64,000 nucleotides of DNA, from contig NZ_SRXT01000007.1 in NCBI RefSeq assembly GCF_004792685.1, positions 248,001-312,000 of the forward strand. Direction: 5' to 3'. The notes under the pieces are model-generated. The model made no database searches. It saw only the letters and a list, made by a program, of their open reading frames with translations, and had not been told where the DNA came from. Of the stretch, positions 8,330 through 16,903 are shown piece by piece. The translations under genes were made by a program, and so were the position numbers. This DNA comes from Sphingomonas gei. GTDB taxonomy: Bacteria; Pseudomonadota; Alphaproteobacteria; Sphingomonadales; Sphingomonadaceae. Position 1 is the stretch's first letter. The number at the start of each line of letters is the position of its first letter.

Positions 8330-9259
8330 TCAGCTCAATATCGCCGCAGCGATGATCGCCGGCCCGAGCCGCATGGCGTCAAAGGCATTATCCTCGCCGG
8401 CGGATCGGGCACGCGGCTCTATCCGGCGACGCTGTCGATCTCGAAGCAATTGCTGCCGGTGTTCGACAAGCCGATGATCTATTATCCCCTCTCGGTGATG
8501 ATGCTCGCGGGCATTCGCGACATTTTGATCATTTCCACCCCGCGTGATCTGCCGATGTTCCAGGCGCTGCTCGGCACCGGCGCGGCTTTCGGAATCAACT
8601 TGGTCTACGCGATCCAGGCCGAGCCCGAGGGGCTCGCCCAGGCCTTTTTGATCGGCGAGGAATTCCTCGGCGGCGGGCCCGCGGCTTTGATCCTCGGCGA
8701 CAATATCTTCCACGGCGACGCGATGGGCGCCAAGGGCCATATGGCCGCCACCGCGGCGACGGGGGGTGGCGCGACCGTGTTCGCCTATCAGGTCGAGGAT
8801 CCCGAACGCTATGGCGTTGTGAGCTTCGAAGCGGAGACGGGGCGCGCCACCAGCATCGTCGAGAAGCCCGCCGATCCGGCTTCGCGCTGGGCGGTCACCG
8901 GCCTGTATTTCTTCGACCGGGACGTGACCGGGATCGCCCGCACCCTGAAGCCGTCCCCGCGCGGCGAACTCGAAATCACCGATGTGATCCGCACCTATCT
9001 CGATCGCGGCGACTTGACCGTCAATCGCCTTGGCCGCGGCTATGCCTGGCTGGACACCGGTACGCATGACAGCCTGCACGAGGCGGGCGCGTTCGTCCGC
9101 ACGATCGAGCACCGCCAGGGCATCAAGATCGCTTGCCCGGAGGAGATCGCCTTTGATCTCGGTTATCTAAGTGCCGCCGAGATGCTCGATCGCGCCGATT
9201 TGATGGGCAAGACCGGCTATGCCGATTATCTGCGCCGTTGCGTGCAGGACGCGGCATGA
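8327..9259 (+). CDS. rfbA: glucose-1-phosphate thymidylyltransferase RmlA
   Basis: A 310-residue nucleotidyltransferase that joins dTTP and glucose 1-phosphate to make dTDP-glucose, the first step to dTDP-rhamnose and related sugars. Diagnostic motifs are GIILAGGSGTRLYPAT, FDKPMIYYPLS, GDNIFHG and RGYAWLDTGTHDSL. The chosen TTG start leaves about 17 residues before the conserved KGIILAGG, slightly more than the usual one or two, so the start is not certain. The stop overlaps the rmlB ATG by four bases. The final two genes of the rhamnose pathway (rmlC, rmlD) are not in this window, so the end product is open. Confidence 0.95.
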   Translation: MSAQYRRSDDRRPEPHGVKGIILAGGSGTRLYPATLSISKQLLPVFDKPMIYYPLSVMMLAGIRDILIISTPRDLPMFQALLGTGAAFGINLVYAIQAEPEGLAQAFLIGEEFLGGGPAALILGDNIFHGDAMGAKGHMAATAATGGGATVFAYQVEDPERYGVVSFEAETGRATSIVEKPADPASRWAVTGLYFFDRDVTGIARTLKPSPRGELEITDVIRTYLDRGDLTVNRLGRGYAWLDTGTHDSLHEAGAFVRTIEHRQGIKIACPEEIAFDLGYLSAAEMLDRADLMGKTGYADYLRRCVQDAA

Positions 9260-10317
9260 TCCGGCGCGTATTGGTCACTGGCGGGGCCGGGTTCATCGGC
9301 TCGGCGGTGTGTCGCAGGCTCGTGGGGCGCGGATATCACGTCGTTTGCCTCGATAAGCTAACCTACGCCGGCAACCGCGCCTCGCTTCGCGATGTGGAGG
9401 GTGAATCCAATTTCTGCTTTGTCGAAGCCGACATCGCCGACACTGAGACGGTGCTCCGCCTCCTGCACGACGAGCAGCTTCAGGGCATCATGCACCTTGC
9501 GGCGGAAACGCACGTCGATCGCTCGATCGATTCCCCGGCGGCGTTCGTCGAGACCAATGTCGTCGGCACGGTGCGGCTGCTCGACGCCGCGCTCGCGCAT
9601 TGGCGCACACTGCCAGCGCGCGCGCGCGAGCATTTCCGCTTCCACCACGTTTCCACCGACGAAGTGTTCGGCGATCTTCCCTTCGATAGCGGGGTCTTCA
9701 CGGAGACAACGCCTTACGCTCCCTCTTCGCCCTATTCGGCGTCGAAGGCAGCCTCTGACCATTTCGTCCGGGCCTGGCACGAGACCTATGGCCTGCCGGT
9801 GGTGCTCTCCAACTGCTCGAACAATTACGGGCCCTGGCACTTCCCCGAGAAGCTGATTCCCTTGACGATCCTCAATGCGATCGAAGGCAGGAAGTTGCCG
9901 GTGTACGGCCGTGGCGAGAATGTCCGCGATTGGCTCTATGTCGACGATCATGCCGAAGCGCTCGAGCAGGTGATGACGGAGGGACGCGTCGGCGAAACGT
10001 ATCTGCTCGGCGGGCGCGCCGAGCGGACCAATCTCGGCGTCGTCGAGACGATCTGCGACATATTGGACGGCCGCACGCCGCTGCCCGATGGAACGCCGCG
10101 TCGTTTGCTGATCGAGTTCGTCACCGACCGGCCCGGCCACGACCGTCGTTATGCGATCGATTCTGCCAAAGCGGAATCCGAACTCGCGTGGCGACGCCGT
10201 GAGACCTTCGATTCCGGCCTCGCCAGGACTATCGACTGGTATCTCGCCAATCGCTGGTGGTGGGAACCGATCCGTGCGTCGAGCTATGGCGGCGAGCGGC
10301 TCGGAAGGGTCGCCTGA
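9256..10317 (+). CDS. rfbB: dTDP-glucose 4,6-dehydratase RmlB
   Basis: A 353-residue extended short-chain dehydrogenase. The N-terminal NAD site is VTGGAGFIGS; THVDRSIDSP, STDEVFGDL and the catalytic PYSASKAASDHF (YxxxK) are all present. It turns dTDP-glucose into dTDP-4-keto-6-deoxyglucose. The ATG at 9256 overlaps the rmlA stop as ATGA and puts MIRRVLVTGG at the N-terminus as expected, which is better than an earlier in-frame codon at 9238. It is convergent with ugd, with only three bases between the stops. Confidence 0.96.
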   Translation: MIRRVLVTGGAGFIGSAVCRRLVGRGYHVVCLDKLTYAGNRASLRDVEGESNFCFVEADIADTETVLRLLHDEQLQGIMHLAAETHVDRSIDSPAAFVETNVVGTVRLLDAALAHWRTLPARAREHFRFHHVSTDEVFGDLPFDSGVFTETTPYAPSSPYSASKAASDHFVRAWHETYGLPVVLSNCSNNYGPWHFPEKLIPLTILNAIEGRKLPVYGRGENVRDWLYVDDHAEALEQVMTEGRVGETYLLGGRAERTNLGVVETICDILDGRTPLPDGTPRRLLIEFVTDRPGHDRRYAIDSAKAESELAWRRRETFDSGLARTIDWYLANRWWWEPIRASSYGGERLGRVA

Positions 10318-10320
10318 AGT

Positions 10321-11637
10321 TCAGCCCTTTCTAGGCTTGCCTACGCTCACCAACTCCAGGCCGGCACGCTCGGCCTCGGCGGCCGGATAGATGTTGCGCA
10401 GGTCGACCAGCAGCGGGGTCCGCAGCGTCTTCGCCATCCGGCCCAGATCGAGCGCCCGGAACTCGTCCCATTCGGTGACGATCACCAGTGCGTCGGCACC
10501 CTCGGCGGCAGCGTAGGGGCTCGCGCTGAACTCGACGCCCGGCAGCATCGGTCGCGCTTGCTCGACACCCTCAGGGTCGTAGGCGCGCACCGTCGCGCCG
10601 GCGTCCTGCAGCGCCGCGATCACCGACAAGCTCGGCGCGTCGCGCATGTCATCGGTGTTGGGTTTGAAGGTGAGGCCGAGCACAGCCACGGTCTTGCCGT
10701 GGGCATCCCCGCCCATTGCCTTGATGACTTTGCGGCCCATCGCGCGCTTGCGATTGTCGTTCACCTGCACCGTCGCCTCGACGATACGCAGCGGCGTCTC
10801 GTTATCGGCCGCGGTCTTGAGCAGCGCCAGCGTATCCTTGGGGAAGCATGATCCGCCATAGCCTGGGCCGGCGTGGAGGAACTTGCCGCCAATGCGATTG
10901 TCCATGCCGATCCCGCGCGAGACCTCCTGGACATCGGCACCGACGCTCTCGCACAGATCGGCGATCTCGTTGATGAAGGTGATCTTGACCGCAAGGAAGG
11001 CGTTCGCGGCATATTTGATGAGCTCCGAGGTGCGTCGCCCGGTGAACAGCAGCGGGGCGCCCTGATTGAGCGAGAGCGGTCGATAGATATCGCGCATTAC
11101 CTGCCGCGCGTCCTCGTCGTCGGTGCCGACGACTACGCGGTCGGGGCGCTTGAAGTCCTCGATTGCCGCGCCCTCGCGGAGGAACTCGGGGTTGGAGACT
11201 ACCTTCGCCCCGCTGGTCGGCGCGACCTCCGCGATGATCCGCTCGACTTCGTCGCCGGTGCCTACAGGCACGGTGGATTTGGTGACGATCACGCTGGGGC
11301 CCGTCAGGTTCTCCGCAATCTCGCGCGCGGCGGCATAGACATAAGAGAGGTCGGCATGGCCATCGCCGCGGCGGCTGGGCGTGCCGACGGCAATGAATAC
11401 GGCATCCGCATCTCTCACGCCCTCTGCAAGGTCGGTGGTGAAAGAAAGGCGGCCCGCTTTGACGTTCGACGCGACCAACTCGGCCAGCCCGGGCTCGTAG
11501 ATCGGCATCACGTTCTGGTGGAGAAGTTCGATCTTGCGGGCGTCCTTGTCGACGCAAACGACCTCGTGGCCGAAATCCGAGAAGCAGGCGCCGGAAACCA
11601 GGCCAACATAGCCGGTGCCGATCATCGCGATGCGCAA
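10321..11637 (-). CDS. ugd: UDP-glucose 6-dehydrogenase
   Basis: A 438-residue UDP-glucose/GDP-mannose dehydrogenase family member. The Rossmann motif is MIGTGYVGLVSG, and the active-site cysteine is in GPGYGGSCFPKDTLAL. The KDTLAL ending and the overall sequence fit true UDP-glucose dehydrogenases rather than the N-acetylhexosamine enzymes found later in the window. It oxidises UDP-glucose twice to UDP-glucuronate, a precursor for acidic exopolysaccharides. The UDP-glucuronate 4-epimerase at 61471 could take its product to UDP-galacturonate. The ATG at 11637 gives MRIAMIGTGYVG, the usual N-terminus. Confidence 0.96.
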   Translation of the reverse strand: MRIAMIGTGYVGLVSGACFSDFGHEVVCVDKDARKIELLHQNVMPIYEPGLAELVASNVKAGRLSFTTDLAEGVRDADAVFIAVGTPSRRGDGHADLSYVYAAAREIAENLTGPSVIVTKSTVPVGTGDEVERIIAEVAPTSGAKVVSNPEFLREGAAIEDFKRPDRVVVGTDDEDARQVMRDIYRPLSLNQGAPLLFTGRRTSELIKYAANAFLAVKITFINEIADLCESVGADVQEVSRGIGMDNRIGGKFLHAGPGYGGSCFPKDTLALLKTAADNETPLRIVEATVQVNDNRKRAMGRKVIKAMGGDAHGKTVAVLGLTFKPNTDDMRDAPSLSVIAALQDAGATVRAYDPEGVEQARPMLPGVEFSASPYAAAEGADALVIVTEWDEFRALDLGRMAKTLRTPLLVDLRNIYPAAEAERAGLELVSVGKPRKG

Positions 11638-11739
11638 GGTGTGATTCCCTTTGAAGTGAAGATCATGGCGCCCTTACCCAACCGTAGGCGCAGGGCAAGG
11701 GCAGCAGCACCTAAGCGGCGATCGCCAGCCTGCAGGCAC

Positions 11740-11768
11740 AAAAAAAGCGGCCAGATTCTCCCGGCCGC
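11740..11768 (-). terminator. intrinsic terminator on the minus strand
   Basis: Read on the minus strand, GCGGCC (11763-11768) pairs with GGCCGC (11747-11752) around a 10-base loop, and is followed by a run of seven T residues (11740-11746). It stands upstream of ugd, so it must end a separate short leftward transcript or attenuate ugd. Confidence 0.75.
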
Positions 11769-11780
11769 CTCACGATAGTC

Positions 11781-11835
11781 GTCCGGGCCGGTCAGCGCGG
11801 CTTCACTGCTGAAGTCGCTTCACCGCCGGCCCGGA
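11781..11835 (-). ncRNA. nested hairpin in a short leftward transcript (candidate small RNA or leader)
   Basis: TCCGGGCCGG (about 11782-11791) and CCGGCCCGGA (about 11826-11835) are perfect 10-base inverted arms. Inside them CTTCA and TGAAG form a second small stem. The structure lies between a 21-codon ORF and an intrinsic terminator, which is the layout of a short independent RNA or a leader-peptide attenuator. Only the structure is seen; expression is inferred. Confidence 0.45.
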
Positions 11836-11847
11836 AGTGACGAAAAT

Positions 11848-11913
11848 TCAGAACGGACGGATTTCTTCGCCCGTGCTCTTTTCGCGGAAAAGAAGGCCAA
11901 ACGCGAACATCAT
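11848..11913 (-). CDS. 21-residue small ORF (leader peptide candidate)
   Basis: On the minus strand, GGGAG stands just upstream of ATGATG and opens a 21-codon frame that begins MMFAFGLLF and ends EEIRPF. The first half is hydrophobic and the second half charged. It is followed by a nested hairpin and an intrinsic terminator, and it lies upstream of ugd on the same strand. It may be a leader peptide, a small membrane peptide, or part of a short RNA. It matches no family I can name. Support is the ribosome binding site and the terminator; translation has not been shown. Confidence 0.45.
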   Translation of the reverse strand: MMFAFGLLFREKSTGEEIRPF

Positions 11914-12068
11914 TGATCTCCCATCGTGCGCAGTGCGCGCAATCAGCGTGGTTAAAGCCAGATTAATGACGACGCAATCAGGATTTCTGCGGGATGGCGC
12001 AGGTGTCGCGCCGGGTGCGACGTTGGATTTAACCGTTCCTTCAAGGGTCTGGCCCTAGGAGTTGTGGC

Positions 12069-13517
12069 ATGTCGGTTGGGTCTGAGCCTTCGGTGTCCAT
12101 GGGGGATGATGCGTCACGCGCGGACGCTGCTGTCGTGGAAGCCAATGGAATCGGTGCGGAAATCAGTTCGCGCCGTGGTCCGGATCTGCGTGTCTGGGGT
12201 AATGCCCAGACGTCTACCGACTTGCGCAAACCAGGCCACGAACTCGCCAAGCTCGGTGAAACGGCCGTACGTCGGGAGTCCGGATACTGGCGAATTCTGT
12301 CCCAATGTGAGATTGTGAACTTCGCGACCCTGCGTCGTCACCTCGGCCGGCCGAGGGCCGATACGCTAATTCTCGATGTTGGCGCGCGAATCGCTGCGCT
12401 TTTGCCTGAGGTTCGAATCCTCACTGCCGGGCGCGCTCTGGTCGAAATAGCGTTCGAACGCGAGAAGCCCGAAATGGGCGCCGCCGACATCGAACGGCTG
12501 CGCCTTGCGCTCGCGCAACCGTTCGACCTGGATGGCGAACCCTACCAACTGCAGATGCAGTTTGGCGTCGCTGCCGCCCCTTGCGACGATTGCGATGACG
12601 TTCGGCTGACCGAAGCCGCGGAATCGGCGCTCGAGCAGGCGCGCAGCGAAAAGCGCGTGGTCATGCTCGATCTATCGCGTGTCGACCTGAGCTTCGACCG
12701 CCTCACATTGATGCGCGAGCTTCCCGGGGCCATCGCTGCCAATGAGATGTTCCTGCAATATCAACCCAAGGTGCATGTGCGCCGGCAGGAGATCAGCAGC
12801 GCCGAGGCACTGGTGCGGTGGCAGCACCCGCAGCGCGGGCTGATCCTTCCGGGGGACTTCATCTCGGTGGCCGAGGAGGCCGGCGAGATCGGTGCGTTGA
12901 CGATGTGGACGTTGCACCAAGTGATTGCCGATCAGAAGCGTCTCGCCGCCGAGGGGCACGATCTCACGCTCTTCATCAACATCTCGGGCATGCTGCTCGC
13001 CGACGCCGAGTTCGTGAGGGAGGCCTGCGCCATCGTCTCGACGAGCGGCGCAAAGCTCGGTTTCGAGATTACCGAGACCGCAGTGATCCGCGATCCGGAC
13101 AGCGCGATCCAGCATCTCCAGACCTTCGCCGATATCGGGGTCCAGCTTGCGATCGACGATTACGGGGCAGGGCTGTCTTCGCTTGCCTATCTCAAGCGGC
13201 TGCCGGCCAAAGAGCTGAAGATCGACAAGATGTTCGTGATGCAGCTGACCTCCAGCAATCGCGATCCGCTGATCGTCCGCTCGACGATCGACCTTGCCCA
13301 TGCACTTGAAATGGAAGTCACCGCCGAGGGTGTCGAAACGCCGTCGGCGCTGGCGCTGCTCAGCGTGATGGGCTGCGACATGGTGCAGGGGTACCTGCTT
13401 TCGCGCCCGCTAGGGTTCGATGCATTTCGCAAATACCTTGTCGACGAGGCGCATCTCGCCAGTTCGGCAAACGTCCAGTCGTTCATCCGGCCCGAGAGTT
13501 TCTGGAAGCGCGCGTGA
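12069..13517 (+). CDS. EAL-domain protein with a degenerate GGDEF-like region
   Basis: A 482-residue protein with no membrane segment. Residues ~80-200 resemble a GGDEF fold but no GG(D/E)EF motif can be found, so cyclase activity is unlikely. Residues ~215-470 are an EAL domain with SAEALVRW, FEITETAV, IDDYGAGLSSL, ELKIDKMFV and TAEGVET, so c-di-GMP hydrolysis is plausible. The typical N of the VNxS motif appears as NISG. AGGAG stands seven bases before the ATG. The stop overlaps the kinase start (GTGA), tying it to the hybrid kinase and the response regulator downstream. Confidence 0.9.
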   Translation: MSVGSEPSVSMGDDASRADAAVVEANGIGAEISSRRGPDLRVWGNAQTSTDLRKPGHELAKLGETAVRRESGYWRILSQCEIVNFATLRRHLGRPRADTLILDVGARIAALLPEVRILTAGRALVEIAFEREKPEMGAADIERLRLALAQPFDLDGEPYQLQMQFGVAAAPCDDCDDVRLTEAAESALEQARSEKRVVMLDLSRVDLSFDRLTLMRELPGAIAANEMFLQYQPKVHVRRQEISSAEALVRWQHPQRGLILPGDFISVAEEAGEIGALTMWTLHQVIADQKRLAAEGHDLTLFINISGMLLADAEFVREACAIVSTSGAKLGFEITETAVIRDPDSAIQHLQTFADIGVQLAIDDYGAGLSSLAYLKRLPAKELKIDKMFVMQLTSSNRDPLIVRSTIDLAHALEMEVTAEGVETPSALALLSVMGCDMVQGYLLSRPLGFDAFRKYLVDEAHLASSANVQSFIRPESFWKRA

Positions 13518-15970
13518 CCCGCGGCGCGCTCCGCGCACTCGGCGTCGCGCTTGCCTTGGTTGCGAGCCAACCGGCATTTGCACGGGAGCCCGACTTCCCC
13601 AAGCCGCTCGCGGCGCAGATCGATGCTGCCAAAAGCAGCATGATGGCCGACCAAGCCCAGACGCTGCGCCACGTTCAACTGATCGATGCGCTGGCGCGCC
13701 GAATTCCGGATCCCCGGCAGCGCGCGCTGGCACTCGCCACTGCCCGATGGCTCGGCGCCGAGGCCTATTTGCGCAGCAATGCGGCCGAGCGCGCCAAGCC
13801 GCTTCTCGACGACAGTCTTCGCCTCATTGAGGGGATAGCCGAACCGATCAAGCTCCGCGGCGATCTGCTGATGTCGCAGGGCGCCTTCTACATGCAGGCC
13901 GACGACGCCGTGAAGGCATTGACGCGATATCAGGAAGCGTTTCGCGTCTTCGGTTCGGTGCGCGAGCCGCGAAGCCAGGCGATTGCGCTTCAGAACATCG
14001 GCGCTCTCTACGGCATCGCGAACGACGACAATCGCGCGCAGCAATATTATCGCCAGGCATCCGAACTTTATGATGGCGACCCGGCGCTCTCGCTGTCGCT
14101 CCACAACAGCCGCGGCAATGTCCTCACGCGCGTCGATCATGGCAGGGCGGAGGCCGAGAAGGAGTATGAAGCCGCGTTGGCTATTGCTCGACAGCTGGAA
14201 AAGCCGTTGCTCGAAGCGCGCATCCTGGTGAACCTCGCGCGCAATCAGGTCGAGCTCAAGCATTTCGAAGCTGCCGATCATACCTTGGCGCGGGGCTTCA
14301 AGCTCGTCGAAGACGCCGATTCCGATCTCTTGCGCCGCCATCTGCTCGCCACCGCCGCGAGGCTGGCCTCGGATCGAGGCGACAAGGCGCAGGCACTTCG
14401 GTTGATCACCGAGTGCTTCGCCGGGGTGGATCTGACCATGACCACCGGCGATTTCCGCATCTCGCATTCCTTCGCTTATGATATTTTACGCGATTCCGGG
14501 GCATCGAAGCTCGCGCTGGCGCACCTTCAGGCGATGAAGCGGCTCGATGACGAAGCCAACAAGGTCGCCACCACCACCGGCGCCGCCCTGATGGCTGCTC
14601 GCTTCGACTCCGCCGAGCAGCAGGCGCGGATCCAGACGCTCAAGGCCGAGGAAGCGCGCCGGACCGCCGCCTTCCGGCTCACCTTGCTGCTCAGCATCGG
14701 CGGCGCGACGCTCGTCATCATCGCCTTGCTCAGCTTCGGACTGATCACGCTGCGGCGCAGCCGCAACCAGATCCGGGCGACCAACATCGTCCTCGGCGAT
14801 ACCAACGCCGCGCTCGAAAAGGCATTGCAGGCCAAGACCGAGTTCCTCGCCACCACCAGCCACGAAATCCGCACCCCGCTCAACGGCATCCTCGGCATGA
14901 CTCAAGTGATGCTCGCCGATGCGAAGCTCGACCCGGCTACCCGCGACCGCATCGAGATCGTTCACGGCGCCGGCGTGACGATGCGCAGCCTCGTCGACGA
15001 CATCCTCGACGTCGCCAAGATGGAGACGGGCAATCTCACGGTCGACGCGGCGCCGGTGGACCTGTGCGCGACGCTGCGGGAAGTCACCCGGCTGTGGGAC
15101 GAACAGGCACGTGGCAAGGGGCTCGGCTTCCGCCTCGAGCTCAGCCATGCGCCAAACTGGATCGTCAGCGACGCGGGACGTCTCCGCCAGATCGTGTTCA
15201 ATCTCCTGTCCAATGCAATCAAGTTCACCGAGCGCGGCAGCGTCACGCTGCGCGCCGTGGCGGAAGGAGAGGGCGTGGCGCGGCGCCTCCGCCTCGTCGT
15301 CAGCGACACCGGAATCGGCATCCCCGCCGACAAGTTCGAGCAGGTCTTCGAATCCTTCCGCCAGGTCGACGCAGGGACGACCCGGAAATTCGGCGGTACC
15401 GGCCTCGGCCTCACGATCTGCCGCAATCTCGCCCGCGCGCTGGGCGGTGAGATCATGGTCGAGAGCATCGAAGGGCAAGGCACGTCCTTCACGGTGGATT
15501 TGCCGCTCGTCCTCGCCGAGGCGCCGGTCGACATCGGCACCGGCATGGCGCGCAGCGGCGTCGCAATGGTGATCCTCGACCGCAATCCGATTGCGCGCAG
15601 CATGCTGCGCACCCTGCTCGAGCCGCGGCTCGCCTCGCTGCGCTTTGCCGGCAGCGCGGAGGAAGCGCATGCGCTGATCGCCGATGCCGTCACCACGCAC
15701 CTCCTGGTAGACGAGGCGACGCTCAAGGCGAGCGACAGCGATCCGATGGAAACCCTGGAAGTGCTCGCCGCGGCCGTCGCGCCGGGCCACTGCACGGTCC
15801 TGTGGATCAATCCCGACGCCGAGATGAGGGCGCAGCTTCTCGCAACGGGGGTCGGCAACATCGTTGTAAAGCCGGTTTCGGGTGCGGCGCTCGTCGCGGC
15901 GGTCGTCCAGGATCCGGAAGAAAATTCGGACCCCGGGGCCGGCCGCCGTCTTGTGTCCCAGGCGGCTTAG
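13514..15970 (+). CDS. hybrid sensor histidine kinase with periplasmic TPR-like sensor
   Basis: An 818-residue kinase beginning with a signal peptide (ALVASQPAFA). Residues ~30-380 are helical and TPR-like and should lie in the periplasm. One transmembrane helix lies at ~395-415. The HisKA motif is TTSHEIRTPLNGILGM; the ATPase shows NLLSNAIKFTERG, SDTGIGIP and FGGTGLGLTI. The C-terminal ~130 residues look like a diverged receiver: an Asp in HLLVDEATL could accept phosphate and a Lys in VVKPVSG is in place. The start is GTG, overlapping the EAL gene. The likely partner is the stand-alone receiver 67 bases downstream. The signal sensed is unknown. Confidence 0.9.
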   Translation: MTRGALRALGVALALVASQPAFAREPDFPKPLAAQIDAAKSSMMADQAQTLRHVQLIDALARRIPDPRQRALALATARWLGAEAYLRSNAAERAKPLLDDSLRLIEGIAEPIKLRGDLLMSQGAFYMQADDAVKALTRYQEAFRVFGSVREPRSQAIALQNIGALYGIANDDNRAQQYYRQASELYDGDPALSLSLHNSRGNVLTRVDHGRAEAEKEYEAALAIARQLEKPLLEARILVNLARNQVELKHFEAADHTLARGFKLVEDADSDLLRRHLLATAARLASDRGDKAQALRLITECFAGVDLTMTTGDFRISHSFAYDILRDSGASKLALAHLQAMKRLDDEANKVATTTGAALMAARFDSAEQQARIQTLKAEEARRTAAFRLTLLLSIGGATLVIIALLSFGLITLRRSRNQIRATNIVLGDTNAALEKALQAKTEFLATTSHEIRTPLNGILGMTQVMLADAKLDPATRDRIEIVHGAGVTMRSLVDDILDVAKMETGNLTVDAAPVDLCATLREVTRLWDEQARGKGLGFRLELSHAPNWIVSDAGRLRQIVFNLLSNAIKFTERGSVTLRAVAEGEGVARRLRLVVSDTGIGIPADKFEQVFESFRQVDAGTTRKFGGTGLGLTICRNLARALGGEIMVESIEGQGTSFTVDLPLVLAEAPVDIGTGMARSGVAMVILDRNPIARSMLRTLLEPRLASLRFAGSAEEAHALIADAVTTHLLVDEATLKASDSDPMETLEVLAAAVAPGHCTVLWINPDAEMRAQLLATGVGNIVVKPVSGAALVAAVVQDPEENSDPGAGRRLVSQAA

Positions 15971-16037
15971 GACGATAGCACACTAATATGATAAAAACGG
16001 TCGCAGAAATTCATTCCGTCCCTTGCGGCGGCACGCC

Positions 16038-16424
16038 ATGAACATCCTGTTCATCGAGGACGATCCGATGAACCGTCGGGTTGTGAAGGACATGCTCGAC
16101 GTGGCCGGCGCAACCATGGCCGAGGCGAGCTGGGCCGAGGAAGGTCTCGAAAGGATCGACGCCGAGAATTTCGACGTTATCCTCGTCGATCTGCGCATGC
16201 CCGGCACCGACGGCTTCGAGACGATCCGCCGCATTCGTGCGCGCGGCGACGAGAAGGCCGACCTGCCGATCGTCGTGGTCACTGCAGATACCGCAGTCGA
16301 TCTGCGCGAGCGCTGCCTCGCGCTCGGCGCCGACGACGTGCTGTTCAAGCCGGTGGCGATGGACGCGCTGTTCGATTCGATCGGCCGGGTGCTGGCCAGC
16401 CGCAGCGGCGGCATCCTGGCCTGA
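16038..16424 (+). CDS. single-domain response regulator (CheY-like receiver)
   Basis: A 128-residue stand-alone receiver. The acidic pocket is FIEDDPMN, the phosphoacceptor Asp is in VILVDLRMPGTDGF, the Thr is in VVVTADT and the Lys is in LFKPVAMDAL. There is no output domain, so it works as a phosphorelay shuttle or by binding another protein. ATG at 16038 (MNILFIEDD) was preferred to the TTG five codons earlier because it gives the standard receiver N-terminus, though no strong ribosome site precedes either. It follows the hybrid kinase and probably takes phosphate from it. Confidence 0.9.
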   Translation: MNILFIEDDPMNRRVVKDMLDVAGATMAEASWAEEGLERIDAENFDVILVDLRMPGTDGFETIRRIRARGDEKADLPIVVVTADTAVDLRERCLALGADDVLFKPVAMDALFDSIGRVLASRSGGILA

Positions 16425-16477
16425 ACGCCCCTCTCCGGGCGGCAAAAGTCGCACAGACCGGGGTCTGCTGCGCGGCG

Positions 16478-16717
16478 GTTGACTTGCTGGGCGTTTTTTT
16501 GCGAGCGAGTTGACTCGCTAAGTTATTATTATCTTTGTATAAAATCTGGATACCGGTTGACTCGGCGCGCAGCTTCACGCCGCCTACGCGGCACCTACGC
16601 GGCACCTACGCGGCACCTACGCGGCACCTACGCGGCACCTACGCGGCACCTACGCGGCACCTACGCGGCACCTACGCGGCACGAGGGTCATTTGTGCGCG
16701 GCTGTGCGTTGACTCGC
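16478..16717 (+). repeat. four direct copies of a GTTGACTCGC-like decamer
   Basis: Copies start at about 16478 (GTTGACTTGC), 16509 (GTTGACTCGC), 16556 (GTTGACTCGG) and 16708 (GTTGACTCGC). The spacing is irregular. The core TTGACT resembles a sigma-70 -35 box, but no -10 box at correct spacing was found. They could be protein binding sites or decayed repeat units. Confidence 0.5.
16584..16682 (+). repeat. 11-bp tandem repeat, nine perfect copies
   Basis: The unit CTACGCGGCAC is repeated nine times without a mismatch from 16584 to 16682. Perfect identity suggests a young or actively changing array, so copy number probably varies between strains. The unit is close to one DNA helical turn, so any bound protein would face the same side. 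No spacers occur, so it is not a CRISPR array. Confidence 0.95.
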
Positions 16718-16877
16718 GATCGATGGTTCCGACGATGTCAAAGGGCGGACGGAGGGCCGGCCGGCGTAGGCAAGCAGACGAAATCCAACATTGCAAGTAC
16801 CCGCGAACGAGGACCTCGACTCGAGCCCAGCTGCGATGATGTCGGGAGGACAGTCCAGCGCGTCGGATTCGTCGAGC

Positions 16878-16903
16878 CTGGGCCCCGGCCTTCGCCGGGG
16901 AAC
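16878..16903 (-). repeat. 26-base dispersed repeat, copy 2
   Basis: This is the exact reverse complement of the element at 4400-4425. It lies just downstream of the MHS transporter gene, in another intergenic space. Confidence 0.8.

Larger units (their letters stand above)
11638..12068. other. 431-base gap between ugd and the EAL gene
   Basis: This divergent gap should contain the promoters for ugd and for the EAL operon, but no boxes could be assigned with confidence. It contains, on the minus strand, a 21-codon ORF, a nested hairpin and an intrinsic terminator, described separately. Confidence 0.6.

Noticed and set aside
16584..16682. Possible CRISPR array
   Set aside because: The repeats are 11 bp and directly adjacent, with no spacers and no cas genes nearby.
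16479..16712. 77-residue frame across the tandem repeat (RGTYAAPTRHL pattern)
   Set aside because: An 11-base unit leaves all frames open in this array; there is no ribosome site and the peptide only mirrors the repeat.
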